Assembly (NCBI GenBank): GCA_046484625.1
Contig: JAWOIO010000174.1
Location: forward strand, 1 to 24,072
Direction: 5' to 3'
DNA from: DASUAO01 sp046484625
Lineage (GTDB): Bacteria; Actinomycetota; Acidimicrobiia; IMCC26256; PALSA-555
Length of the DNA: 24,072 bases
Shown: positions 1-7,310 of the stretch, in pieces
Layout of the letters: every line of letters starts with the position of its first letter
Numbering within the stretch: the first letter of the stretch is position 1
Notes under the pieces: generated by a model
Told to the model about the DNA's origin: nothing
What the model saw: only the letters and a program-made list of their open reading frames with translations
The model's database searches: none
Position numbers and translations under genes: made by a program

Positions 1-308
1 CGCGTCCCGCTCCCTGGCGCCGTGGCGCTCCCCTGCGCCGGGGTCTCGTAGTGCGAGCCGGCGAGGATGAAGACCTCGTGACGGGCGGCGAGCGCCGCGA
101 GGGCGCCGTTGCTGGGGCCGTCGAGCGGTTCGGCGTGCTCGCGGATGCCGGCGCCGGGGCCCTTGTAGGCCCAGGTCTCGGGCAGGGCGACCAGGCGCGC
201 GCCGGCGGCGACGGCCCTCTCGACGAGGGCCGTCGCCGCCGCCACGTTCGCGGCCACGTCGGCGCGCGTGTTCATCTGCACGCAGGCGACGCGCAGGCGG
301 CGGCTCAT
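1..308 (-). CDS. Nitrilase/carbon-nitrogen hydrolase family protein, N-terminal part (cut by window edge)
   Basis: The first ~102 residues of a carbon-nitrogen hydrolase (nitrilase superfamily) read leftward off the window edge. The start gives MSRRLRVACVQMNTRADV, the usual first beta strand of the family (xxVACVQMN). Around residues 40-50 lies LVALPETWAYKG, whose Glu matches the Glu of the family's Glu-Lys-Cys triad; the Lys and Cys would lie beyond the window. Members hydrolyse amides or nitriles (omega-amidase, deaminated-glutathione amidase, carbamoylase); the substrate cannot be told from this fragment. Its ATG overlaps the stop of the truncated MFS gene upstream (ATGA, 305-308), so the two are probably co-transcribed and translationally coupled. 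Family call is confident, substrate unknown. Confidence 0.85.
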   Translation of the reverse strand, partial: MSRRLRVACVQMNTRADVAANVAAATALVERAVAAGARLVALPETWAYKGPGAGIREHAEPLDGPSNGALAALAARHEVFILAGSHYETPAQGSATAPGSGT

Positions 309-1120
309 CGCGCGCAGTCGAACATCTCGAGCGCGACGACGGGGATCAACGGCACGACGGGCTGCCCGACGAACGCGGTGAACCCGTTGATCCCGATCGT
401 GGTCCGCAGTCCCGGTTCCCGCCGGACGTACGCGAGACCGTCCCGGAAGTCGCGCAGGTACCCGCCGCGCGATGGCGACGGCGCCGCGGCCGCCGGACCC
501 GAGCCGCGCATGGCCAGGAGCGCTACCAGTACGAATGCGAAGCTCAGCGCGTTGACCAGGAAGCACCAGCTCGCACCCGCGGTGTCGACGAGGAGGATCC
601 CCGCCGCCACCGGCCCGAGCGCCTTGGAGATGTTGAACTGGGTCGAGTTCAGCATCACCGCGTTGGGGAGATCGCGTCGGGCGACGAGCGACGGTATGAA
701 CGCAGACCACACCGGGGCGTTGAGCGCGGCGGTCACGCCACCGACGACCGAGAGCCCGAAGAGGAGCCAGTACGAGCGCGCGCCGGCAGCCCACGTCGCC
801 CAGAGCGTCACCGCCTGGACCATCTGGATGGTCTGGGTGACCAGCAGCACCTTGCGACGCGGGAACCGGTCCGCCAGGGACCCGCCGATCGGGCTCAGGA
901 CCACGAGCGGCACCACGAAGGCGAATGCGATGAGCCCGACCCGGGTCGCGCTGTCGGTCAGGAGCGCGACCACCCAGCCGAGCGCCGCCAGCTGCATCTG
1001 GGACCCGCTGCTCGACACCACGGCCCCGAGCCACAGCAGCCGGAAGTCCCGCGACGCGAACGCGCGCAGGGAGTGGGGCCAGGCACGGTCGGGAGGCGGG
1101 GTCAGCAACGCGTCGGCCAT
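305..1120 (-). CDS. MFS transporter, N-terminal half only (truncated)
   Basis: A 271-residue protein that looks like the first half of a Major Facilitator Superfamily exporter of the EntS/MFS_3 type. It has about six hydrophobic segments (near residues 19-45, 50-75, 85-105, 108-135, 160-180, 180-200). The MFS loop 2-3 motif appears as GGSLADRFPRRKV. The usual family length is about 400-420 residues with 12 helices. Here the protein runs through the central loop and into what should be TM7 (FVGQPVVPLIPVV), then stops at EMFDCAR. The stop overlaps the ATG of the nitrilase-like gene. The start at 1120 is chosen because homology begins at MADALLTPP and a TACGCT box (1135-1130, minus strand) places transcription start within 3 nt of it. 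It could be a functional half transporter or, more likely, a 3'-deleted remnant. Confidence 0.75.
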   Translation of the reverse strand: MADALLTPPPDRAWPHSLRAFASRDFRLLWLGAVVSSSGSQMQLAALGWVVALLTDSATRVGLIAFAFVVPLVVLSPIGGSLADRFPRRKVLLVTQTIQMVQAVTLWATWAAGARSYWLLFGLSVVGGVTAALNAPVWSAFIPSLVARRDLPNAVMLNSTQFNISKALGPVAAGILLVDTAGASWCFLVNALSFAFVLVALLAMRGSGPAAAAPSPSRGGYLRDFRDGLAYVRREPGLRTTIGINGFTAFVGQPVVPLIPVVALEMFDCAR

Positions 1121-1129
1121 GCCCGGCGG

Positions 1130-1135
1130 AGCGTA
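1130..1135 (-). promoter_or_regulatory. Putative -10 box (TACGCT) of the MFS gene
   Basis: TACGCT fits the actinobacterial TANNNT -10 consensus. Counting the final T as -7 puts +1 at about 1123, two or three bases before the ATG at 1120, so the mRNA would be nearly leaderless. No clear -35 or Shine-Dalgarno sequence is visible. Confidence 0.4.
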
Positions 1136-1255
1136 CCGACGCCGCACGGGTGCCCGCGCGTCCTGACTGTGCGCGCCATCGCCGTCTCGGTCGTGTCGTT
1201 CCAGCGCTGCATGCGGGACCAACCGCTTCCCCGCCGGGGGGTACACGCGCAGGGA

Positions 1256-1261
1256 TAGCCT
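1256..1261 (+). promoter_or_regulatory. Putative -10 box (TAGCCT) of the SDR at 1269
   Basis: TAGCCT ends 7 nt before the ATG at 1269, so +1 would fall at 1268-1269 and the transcript would be leaderless. There is no Shine-Dalgarno-like sequence in front of the ATG. With the minus-strand box at 1130-1135 it makes 1121-1268 a divergent promoter region. Confidence 0.45.
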
Positions 1262-1268
1262 GCGTTCC

Positions 1269-2123
1269 ATGGACGGAACGACGGTCGTGATCACCGGCGC
1301 CAACGCCGGTGTCGGCAAGGCGACGGCCGTGGGGCTCGCCCGGGCGGGCGCGACCGTGGTCATGACGGCGCGCGACCGGGCGAGGGGCGTCGCTGCGCTC
1401 ACCGATGTTCGGGAGCAGTCCGGGAGCGACGCCGTCGAGCTCATGTCGCTCGACCTCGCGAGCTTCGCCTCGATCCGCGCCTTTGCCGACGAGCTGCAGT
1501 CCCGCCACGACCGGCTCGGCGTCCTCGTGAACAATGCCGGGCTCGTCAGTCGGACCCGCACCGAGACCGAGGACGGGTTCGAGACGACGTTCGGCGTGAA
1601 CCACCTCGGGCACTTCCTCCTCACCTCCCTGCTCCTCGGCCCCCTGCGCGCCGGCGCGCCCTCGAGGATCGTCGTCGTCGCATCCCATGCTCACAAGCAG
1701 GCGCGGCGCGGTCTCGACTTCACCGACCTCCAGTCGGAGCGGAAGTACTCGCCGATGGCCGCCTACGCGCGGAGCAAGCTCGCGAACATCTACTTCGCGC
1801 GTGAGCTGGCCCGGCGTCTCGACGGGTCGGGCGTGACCGCGAACTCCCTCCACCCGGGGTTCGTCGCCAGCCGCTTCGGGCGTGACGGCGACGGCGGACG
1901 CTTCGGCGACGTCGTCATGGCCCTCGCCCGCCCGCTCGCGATCAGCGCCGAGAAGGGCGCGCGTACGTCGATCTGGCTGGCGTCGGCGCCCAGCCTGGCC
2001 GGCGTCACCGGCGAGTACTTCTACAAGTGCAAGCCGTCGACCCCCACCGCCATCGCGCGGGTCGACGAGGCCGCGCGCCGGCTCTGGGCCGTCTCGGAGG
2101 AGCTGGTCGCTACTTCTTCGTGA
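1269..2123 (+). CDS. Short-chain dehydrogenase/reductase, retinol-dehydrogenase-like
   Basis: A 284-residue classical SDR, predicted cytosolic NAD(P)-dependent oxidoreductase. Visible motifs are the nucleotide-binding TGANAGVG near residues 9-16, an Asp-Leu pair for the adenine ring (LDLAS), NNAG near residue 90, the catalytic Ser in VVASHAH, and the Tyr-Lys pair in YARSK. The pattern FGVNHLGHFLLT and the HPGxV segment are typical of the RDH11-14/WWOX-like SDR subgroup, which act on retinoids or other lipophilic alcohols; in bacteria the substrates are mostly unknown. It is divergent from the MFS gene across 148 bp. Its last 14 bp overlap the end of the convergent solute-binding-protein gene. 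Family certain, substrate unknown. Confidence 0.9.
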   Translation: MDGTTVVITGANAGVGKATAVGLARAGATVVMTARDRARGVAALTDVREQSGSDAVELMSLDLASFASIRAFADELQSRHDRLGVLVNNAGLVSRTRTETEDGFETTFGVNHLGHFLLTSLLLGPLRAGAPSRIVVVASHAHKQARRGLDFTDLQSERKYSPMAAYARSKLANIYFARELARRLDGSGVTANSLHPGFVASRFGRDGDGGRFGDVVMALARPLAISAEKGARTSIWLASAPSLAGVTGEYFYKCKPSTPTAIARVDEAARRLWAVSEELVATSS

Positions 2124-3741
2124 TCGCCAGCACCGGGATCACGCCGGAGAACAGGGGGAAGGGCTTGCCGCCCCCGTCGGGAAGCGCTGCGCCCTTCACG
2201 CCACCGATGTCCTTCTGGTACCCGACGGCCCAGAACGTGTACCAGCTCCAGAGGTTGTAGAGCTTCTCGAAGAACTGCTCGTTGAGGCGCCGGTAGATCT
2301 CGTTCCGCTTCTCCGGGTCGGTCTCGACGCGGCCTTCCTCGAGGGCCTGGTCGATGACGGGGTCGTTGATCCTCCCGAAGTTCACCGGCGACCCGCTGTG
2401 CCACCACACGTACTGCGTGTCCGGGTCGCCCCCGGGGTGGTTGCGGAAGCCGGCGCCCTGGAAGCTCCCGGCGAGCACGTCGTTGATGAGCGTCGCCTGG
2501 TCGACGGTGCGGATCGACACCTCGATGCCCGCCTTGGCCTGCTGCTCTTTCACGAGCTGGGCGATCGCGAGCGTGTCGGGGTCGGGCTGGGTGGCGTACT
2601 CGAATGACAGGGTCTGGCCGGGGTTGGCGGCTTCCCACTCCTTGACGAACTGCTTCGCCTTCTTGAGGTTGTGGCCGCGCACGAAGTTCGGGTCGTAGAT
2701 CGGCGAGTCGGGTGGGAACGGGCCGTTGGCGATGGTGTTGAGCCCCCGGTTGCGGATCTCGTTGACCTCCTTGGCGTCGCCGGCCCACGCGACCGCCTGA
2801 CGAGCATTCTCGTCGTCGAACGGCGGCTTGCTCGTGTTGAGCATGAGGTACGCGACCTCGGCACCAGCGTCGGTCGCGAGGAGCTTGATCTCGCCGTTCT
2901 TCTTCCGTTCCTGCATGTCGACGATCGAGAGCGAGTTCGACGTCTGGATGAGGTCGAGCTCGCCGCTCTGGAGGCCGTTGAGGCGCGCCTGGCTGTCCGA
3001 CACCGGTCGGAACGTCAGCCCGTCGACCTTCGGGAACCCCTCCTGCCAGTAGTCCGGGTTCGCCTCGAGCGTGACGGACTCGTTCGGGCGCCAGCACCCT
3101 TCCGGGCACACGAACGGACCGGATCCGATCATGTTCCGCGGACACGAGTCGGGTTCGTTGAGCTGGGCCGGGGCCGAGACCCCGGACCGGGCGCTGGAGA
3201 AGTACGCGGGGAACGCCGGCCACGGCGTCTTGGTCGTCACGACGACCGTGAGCGGGTCGGTGACCGTGACGGTGTCGATGTTGGCGTACGTGAAGATCCC
3301 GAGCCGGACCGGCAGCTTCGGGTTCACCCCCCGGTACGAGTCGATGTTGAGCTTGACCGCCTCGGCGTCGACCGGCGTGCCGTCGTGGAACGTCACACCC
3401 TCCCGCAGGCCGATCGTCCACTCGTCGAAGGTGGCGTTGGGGGTCACGGACTTCGCGAGGTACGGGACGTAGTCGCCCTCGGAGTCGATGATCGTCAGGG
3501 TGTCGTAGATGGCGGCCGAGACCTGCATCCCGCCGGCTGCGAGCTGGGCCTGCGGGAGGCACCAGCCACCGCTCGTCTCGGCCTCGAGCGCGAAGGTGAC
3601 CTCGCCATCGCCGCCCTTCTGCGAGCGGGTCGATGCGCCGGCTGCGCCGGCCAGCGAGACCGTCGCCGCCAGCAGCCCGGTCACGGTGACGACCGCGACC
3701 AGTCGGTGCATCGGTCGTCGGTCCCGGTGGATCTTCGCCAT
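2110..3741 (-). CDS. ABC transporter substrate-binding protein, family 5 (oligopeptide/nickel type)
   Basis: A 543-residue extracytoplasmic solute-binding protein of the SBP_bac_5 family. The N-terminus has a basic stretch then a hydrophobic core (LVAVVTVTGLLAATVSLAGA) and an AGA-AGA-like cleavage site. Family landmarks are the WTIGLREGVTFHDGTPV segment near residue 110, GSGPF, NPDYW, and the C-terminal DPEKRNEIYRRLNEQFFE. No Cys lipobox follows the signal peptide, which is unusual for a Gram-positive binding protein. The start at 3741 has a strong GAGGGGG ribosome site 6-8 nt upstream; the open frame upstream is antisense to the next gene. No permease or ATPase gene lies beside it, so it is an orphan. 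Ligand unknown; peptides or similar small compounds are the family norm. Confidence 0.88.
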   Translation of the reverse strand: MAKIHRDRRPMHRLVAVVTVTGLLAATVSLAGAAGASTRSQKGGDGEVTFALEAETSGGWCLPQAQLAAGGMQVSAAIYDTLTIIDSEGDYVPYLAKSVTPNATFDEWTIGLREGVTFHDGTPVDAEAVKLNIDSYRGVNPKLPVRLGIFTYANIDTVTVTDPLTVVVTTKTPWPAFPAYFSSARSGVSAPAQLNEPDSCPRNMIGSGPFVCPEGCWRPNESVTLEANPDYWQEGFPKVDGLTFRPVSDSQARLNGLQSGELDLIQTSNSLSIVDMQERKKNGEIKLLATDAGAEVAYLMLNTSKPPFDDENARQAVAWAGDAKEVNEIRNRGLNTIANGPFPPDSPIYDPNFVRGHNLKKAKQFVKEWEAANPGQTLSFEYATQPDPDTLAIAQLVKEQQAKAGIEVSIRTVDQATLINDVLAGSFQGAGFRNHPGGDPDTQYVWWHSGSPVNFGRINDPVIDQALEEGRVETDPEKRNEIYRRLNEQFFEKLYNLWSWYTFWAVGYQKDIGGVKGAALPDGGGKPFPLFSGVIPVLAITKK

Positions 3742-3779
3742 CGACTTCCCCCTCGAAGCGCCCCGTTCGGGACGTAGGC

Positions 3780-3785
3780 ACTTTA
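3780..3785 (-). promoter_or_regulatory. Putative -10 box (TAAAGT) for the substrate-binding protein gene
   Basis: TAAAGT on the minus strand fits TANNNT and would start transcription near 3773, leaving a leader of about 30 nt that contains the GAGGGGG ribosome site. It lies in the 105-bp divergent gap 3742-3846. Confidence 0.35.
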
Positions 3786-3846
3786 GGCCGAGCGCGCCGG
3801 AAGAGGTGCGCGAGGCGGGCAGCCCGTGCGGGCAGACTCGTCGGCG

Positions 3847-4905
3847 ATGACCACCGCGTCGAACACCTGGCCCCGAATCCGGCGCCCTCGCTTCGCTCTC
3901 CGGGCGACCGACCTCGCCCGGCGCCAGGACACGTTCCTCGTGGTCGCGATCTGCGCGGTGCTGGGGAACCGGACGTTCCTCATCATCACGGGCTATCCCC
4001 AGCTGGGGAACGGGACCCTCCACATCTCCCATGCCATCTGGGGCGCCCTGATGATGGCCATCGCCGTGATCCTCGCGATCTCGTACCTCGATCCCAACGT
4101 CCGCACGGTGGTCGCGATCCTGGGCGGAGCGGGGTTCGGCTGGTTCATCGACGAGCTCGGGAAGTTCATCACGCGGGACGTCAACTACTTCTTCGAGCCC
4201 GCGATCGCACTCATCTACCTGACCTTCATCGTGATGTACCTGGCGTTCCGTTCGATCCAGCGGAGGAACTACACGGCCGACGAGGCGGTCGCGAACGCGT
4301 TCGAAGCGGTGAAGGCTGCGGCCGTCGGTCGTCTCGCCGAGCCCGTCCGACTCGACGCGATCGCACTCCTCGATCGGACCGGGGCCGATGGGCCCTTTGC
4401 CTCCCAGCTCCACGAGATGCTCGAGCACGCGCCCGCCGTGCCGCAGGCACCTCCCGGACCCGCCATGCGCGTGGCCGCGGCGATCGAGCGCCGATACGTG
4501 CAGTGGACCGAGCAGGCGTCGTTCTCGGTCGTCGTCGACAGCGCCTTCGTGGTGCTGGGGATCGCCGAGATCGTGAGCGTCGTCTCGCTCGCGCTCGACG
4601 GGCCCGGCATCCACACCTTCCCCGAGCGCCTCACCCTCGGCACCTCCATCGTGTCCGCCATTTGCTACGTGATCGGCGCGTGGATCGTGCGCCACGACCG
4701 TGCCGACGCCTACCGCTGGTTCGAGCGCGGCGTGCTGATCTCGATCTTCGTCACCCAGGTCTTCGTGTTCGCCGAGGAACAGCTGGCAGGAGTGCTCGGT
4801 CTGACCTTCCACATCGGCGTGTGGATCGTGCTGCGCTCCGCGATGAAGATCGAGCGGGACCGGGTCACGTTGGCGGGTGCAGCCCCGTCAGCCACGTCCG
4901 CCTGA
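3847..4905 (+). CDS. Polytopic membrane protein of unknown function
   Basis: A ~352-residue protein with two hydrophobic blocks and a soluble middle. Likely membrane segments lie (residues from 3847) near 30-45, 58-80, 90-108, 115-135, then 225-250, 265-285, 300-318 and 322-340. Between the blocks is a charged cytosolic region of about 80 residues (roughly 137-220). A notable polar stretch in the third segment is GWFIDELGKFITRDVN, acidic and basic residues inside an otherwise hydrophobic region; I recall similar sequences in unnamed actinobacterial membrane proteins but no assigned function. The start at 3847 (MTTASNTW) is preferred; an in-frame GTG at 3826 is possible. It is divergent from the binding-protein gene and followed by a thiolase 85 bp downstream. 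No function is proposed. Confidence 0.7.
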   Translation: MTTASNTWPRIRRPRFALRATDLARRQDTFLVVAICAVLGNRTFLIITGYPQLGNGTLHISHAIWGALMMAIAVILAISYLDPNVRTVVAILGGAGFGWFIDELGKFITRDVNYFFEPAIALIYLTFIVMYLAFRSIQRRNYTADEAVANAFEAVKAAAVGRLAEPVRLDAIALLDRTGADGPFASQLHEMLEHAPAVPQAPPGPAMRVAAAIERRYVQWTEQASFSVVVDSAFVVLGIAEIVSVVSLALDGPGIHTFPERLTLGTSIVSAICYVIGAWIVRHDRADAYRWFERGVLISIFVTQVFVFAEEQLAGVLGLTFHIGVWIVLRSAMKIERDRVTLAGAAPSATSA

Positions 4906-4978
4906 GGGGCCGCGGCACGGCGGCTTGGGGGTGGCGGGGTCCCGGTGTGGAACACTCGTGTGCCCGCTCGACGAGACC

Positions 4979-4984
4979 AGGAGT
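4979..4984 (+). promoter_or_regulatory. Shine-Dalgarno site (AGGAGT) that fixes the TTG start at 4991
   Basis: AGGAGT lies about 6-7 nt before TTG 4991. Homology to thiolases begins directly at that codon (L/M-PEAVIVATARTPIG), so TTG rather than the upstream in-frame ATG at 4877 or the GTG at 5003 is the likely start. Confidence 0.6.
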
Positions 4985-4990
4985 TTCCCG

Positions 4991-6196
4991 TTGCCCGAAG
5001 CAGTGATCGTCGCCACCGCCCGCACCCCGATCGGCCGGGCCAACAAGGGCTCCCTCGTCGAGTACCGACCCGACGACCTCTCGGCCCACATCATCGGCGC
5101 CGTCCTCGACAAGGTCCCGAGCCTCGACCGCGCCCTCGTCGAGGATGTCGTCTGGGGCTGCGGCCAGCCGGCGGGCGAGGCCGGGTACAACGTCGCCCGC
5201 GTCGCCGCGATCCTCGCCGGAGTGCCCCAGGCGCCGGGTGTCACGGTGAACCGCTACTGCTCGTCGTCGCTCCAGACCATCCGCATGGCTGCGCACGCGA
5301 TCAAGGCCGGCGAGGGCGACGTCTTCGTCGCCGGCGGCGTCGAGACGGTGAGCCGGTTCATGTACGGGGCGTCCGACTCCGGTGGCCACAACGAGCAGTT
5401 CGCCGACGCGGAGGCTCGCACGACCGCGCGGCACGAGGGCGGCCAAGGCGCCTGGACCCCGCCCGCCGGGCTCCCCGACGTCTACATCGCGATGGGTGAG
5501 ACGGCAGAGAACGTCGCCGAGTACGCCAAGGTCGGGCGCGAGGAGATGGACGAGTTCGCCGCGCTCTCGCAGAACCGCGCCGTCGAGGCTCAGGCGAACG
5601 GGTTCTTCGAGCGGGAGATCACGCCGGTCACCACGCCCTCCGGCGAGATCGTGTCCAAGGACGACGGTCCGCGACCGGACACCACCGCCGAGAAGCTCGC
5701 GCAGCTCAAGCCGGTGTTCCGCCCCGACGGTGTCGTCACGGCCGGCAACGCCTGCCCGCTGAACGACGGTGCCGCCGCGGTCGTCGTGATGAGCGACACC
5801 AAGGCCGACGAGCTCGGGATCACGCCGCTGGCTCGCGTCGTCGCGTCCGGCGTCTCGGCGCTCGACCCCGAGATCATGGGCCTCGGCCCCATCGGCGCCA
5901 GCAAGCAGGCGCTCGAGCGGTCCGGGCTGAGCATCGACGACATCGACCTCGTCGAAATCAACGAGGCGTTCGCGGCCCAGGTGCTCCCGTCAGCCAAGGA
6001 GCTCGGGATCCCGGTGGAGAAGCTCAACGTCCACGGTGGGGCGATCGCGCTCGGGCACCCCTTCGGGATGACGGGTGCGCGCATCATGACCACGCTGCTC
6101 AACGGACTCGAGGACCGCGACGCCCGGTACGGGCTCGAGACCATGTGCGTCGGGGGCGGCCAGGGCATGGCGATGATCGTCGAGCGCCTGAAGTAG
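4991..6196 (+). CDS. fadA3: Acetyl-CoA C-acyltransferase (thiolase), FadA3-like
   Basis: A 401-residue degradative thiolase that splits 3-oxoacyl-CoA with CoA. The N-terminal signature is EAVIVATARTPIGRA. The nucleophilic Cys is in NRYCSSSLQT near residue 89. The C-terminal loops are NEAFA, GGAIALGHPFGMTGAR (active-site His) and CVGGGQG with the second Cys. The whole reads like mycobacterial FadA3 (Rv1074c) as I remember it, including ACPLNDGAAAVVVMSDTKA. Full length for the family (~400 residues). Start is TTG with an AGGAGT ribosome site. An O-methyltransferase begins 19 bp downstream on the same strand, so the two may be one transcript. It is distinct from the FadA6-type thiolase at 9074-10228. 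The family call is firm; the exact orthologue is from memory. Confidence 0.88.
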   Translation: MPEAVIVATARTPIGRANKGSLVEYRPDDLSAHIIGAVLDKVPSLDRALVEDVVWGCGQPAGEAGYNVARVAAILAGVPQAPGVTVNRYCSSSLQTIRMAAHAIKAGEGDVFVAGGVETVSRFMYGASDSGGHNEQFADAEARTTARHEGGQGAWTPPAGLPDVYIAMGETAENVAEYAKVGREEMDEFAALSQNRAVEAQANGFFEREITPVTTPSGEIVSKDDGPRPDTTAEKLAQLKPVFRPDGVVTAGNACPLNDGAAAVVVMSDTKADELGITPLARVVASGVSALDPEIMGLGPIGASKQALERSGLSIDDIDLVEINEAFAAQVLPSAKELGIPVEKLNVHGGAIALGHPFGMTGARIMTTLLNGLEDRDARYGLETMCVGGGQGMAMIVERLK

Positions 6197-6215
6197 CAAC
6201 GGAGCACCGGCCGTC

Positions 6216-7310
6216 ATGGCTGCCCGGGTTCCGCCGGCCTGGGTGATCCGACCGCTCCTGGCGGTCCGGAACGGGATCGCTCGCGTGCACCGGGGCATGG
6301 TGCCGCCCGAGGTGGCGATCTTCGAGCGTGCGATCGGCATCGTCGACACGAAGGCGATCGCCGTCGCGACGGAGCTCGGGATCCCCGACGCGCTGGGCGA
6401 CGGCCCTCGCACGGGCGGGGACCTCGCAGCGGAGGTCGGCGCCGACACCGACGCGCTCGAACGGCTCCTGCGCTACCTCGTCGGACGCGGGGTGTTCCGC
6501 CGCCGTCGGGACGGTCGGTTCGCGAACAACGCGACGTCGACGCGGCTTCGTCGCGACCACCCGGACTCGCTTCGCCCCTGGGTGCGCTTCTACGGGGCGC
6601 CCTGGCACGTCGCCATCTGGAACGAGCTCGAGCACTCGGTGCGCACCGGGCGTGGCGCGCCCCGCGAAGCACTCGGCCACGACTTCTGGGACTACCTCAC
6701 GACCGAGAACCCCACCGCCGGGCTGGTCTTCGACGAGGCGATGGAAGCGGCGAGCCGCGTGCAGCTCGACGCGGTCGCCCGTCGCTACGACTGGCCGGCC
6801 GAGGCGCGGGTCTGCGACATCGGCGGAGGGACGGGCGCGCTCCTCGCCGCGGTCGTCCGGGCGCACCCTCGCATGCGCGGCGTGCTGTTCGACCTCCCCG
6901 AGGTCGTCGCGAAGGCCGCCCCGGTGCTCGCCGCCGCCGGGGTCGCGGACCGGGTCGAGATCGCCGGCGGCGACTTCTTCACCGCGGTGCCCGAAGGCTG
7001 CGATCGCTACATCCTCCAGGCGATCGTGCACGACTGGGACGACGACTCCTGCGTCCGGTTCCTCACCCGGTGTCGCGAGGCGATGGCCGAGGGTGCTCGG
7101 GTGCTCGTGCTCGAGTTCGTGATGCCCGAGCACGACGGTGACGCGCTGGTGAAGGCCCTCGACCTCGAGATGCTCGTCGACACGGGCGCGGGGCGGGAGC
7201 GCACCCGGGCCGAGTTCGACGCGCTGTTCGCACAGGCGGGGCTGCGTGTGCGACGGGTCGTGCGGATCGCGCTCACGCACGTGTTCGAGCTCGAGCCGCT
7301 GGCGACCTAG
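6216..7310 (+). CDS. SAM-dependent O-methyltransferase (plant/bacterial type, Methyltransf_2)
   Basis: A 364-residue methyltransferase. Residues ~35-105 form a winged-helix dimerisation domain (EVAIFERAIGIVDTKAI through a helix ending RGVFRRR). The SAM-binding loop is VCDIGGGTGALL at ~199-210, followed by FDLPEV and the acidic GGDFF motif near 251. The catalytic-base His is in the conserved VHDWDDD at about residue 272. The family O-methylates phenolic or polyketide hydroxyls in secondary metabolism, though no biosynthetic genes are nearby. It starts 19 bp after the thiolase. Its TAG stop shares the palindrome CTAG with the stop of the convergent SDR gene. Substrate unknown. Confidence 0.85.
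   Translation: MAARVPPAWVIRPLLAVRNGIARVHRGMVPPEVAIFERAIGIVDTKAIAVATELGIPDALGDGPRTGGDLAAEVGADTDALERLLRYLVGRGVFRRRRDGRFANNATSTRLRRDHPDSLRPWVRFYGAPWHVAIWNELEHSVRTGRGAPREALGHDFWDYLTTENPTAGLVFDEAMEAASRVQLDAVARRYDWPAEARVCDIGGGTGALLAAVVRAHPRMRGVLFDLPEVVAKAAPVLAAAGVADRVEIAGGDFFTAVPEGCDRYILQAIVHDWDDDSCVRFLTRCREAMAEGARVLVLEFVMPEHDGDALVKALDLEMLVDTGAGRERTRAEFDALFAQAGLRVRRVVRIALTHVFELEPLAT

Noticed and set aside
2021..3781. 586-codon minus-strand open frame overlapping the binding-protein gene
   Set aside because: Arg/Pro/Gly-rich translation without domain features; it is a GC-driven shadow of the 2110-3741 gene.
3742..4812. N-terminal extension making a 900-residue protein with the solute-binding protein
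   Set aside because: The extension is antisense to the membrane-protein gene, has low-complexity composition, and would bury a normal signal peptide and a strong ribosome site at 3741.
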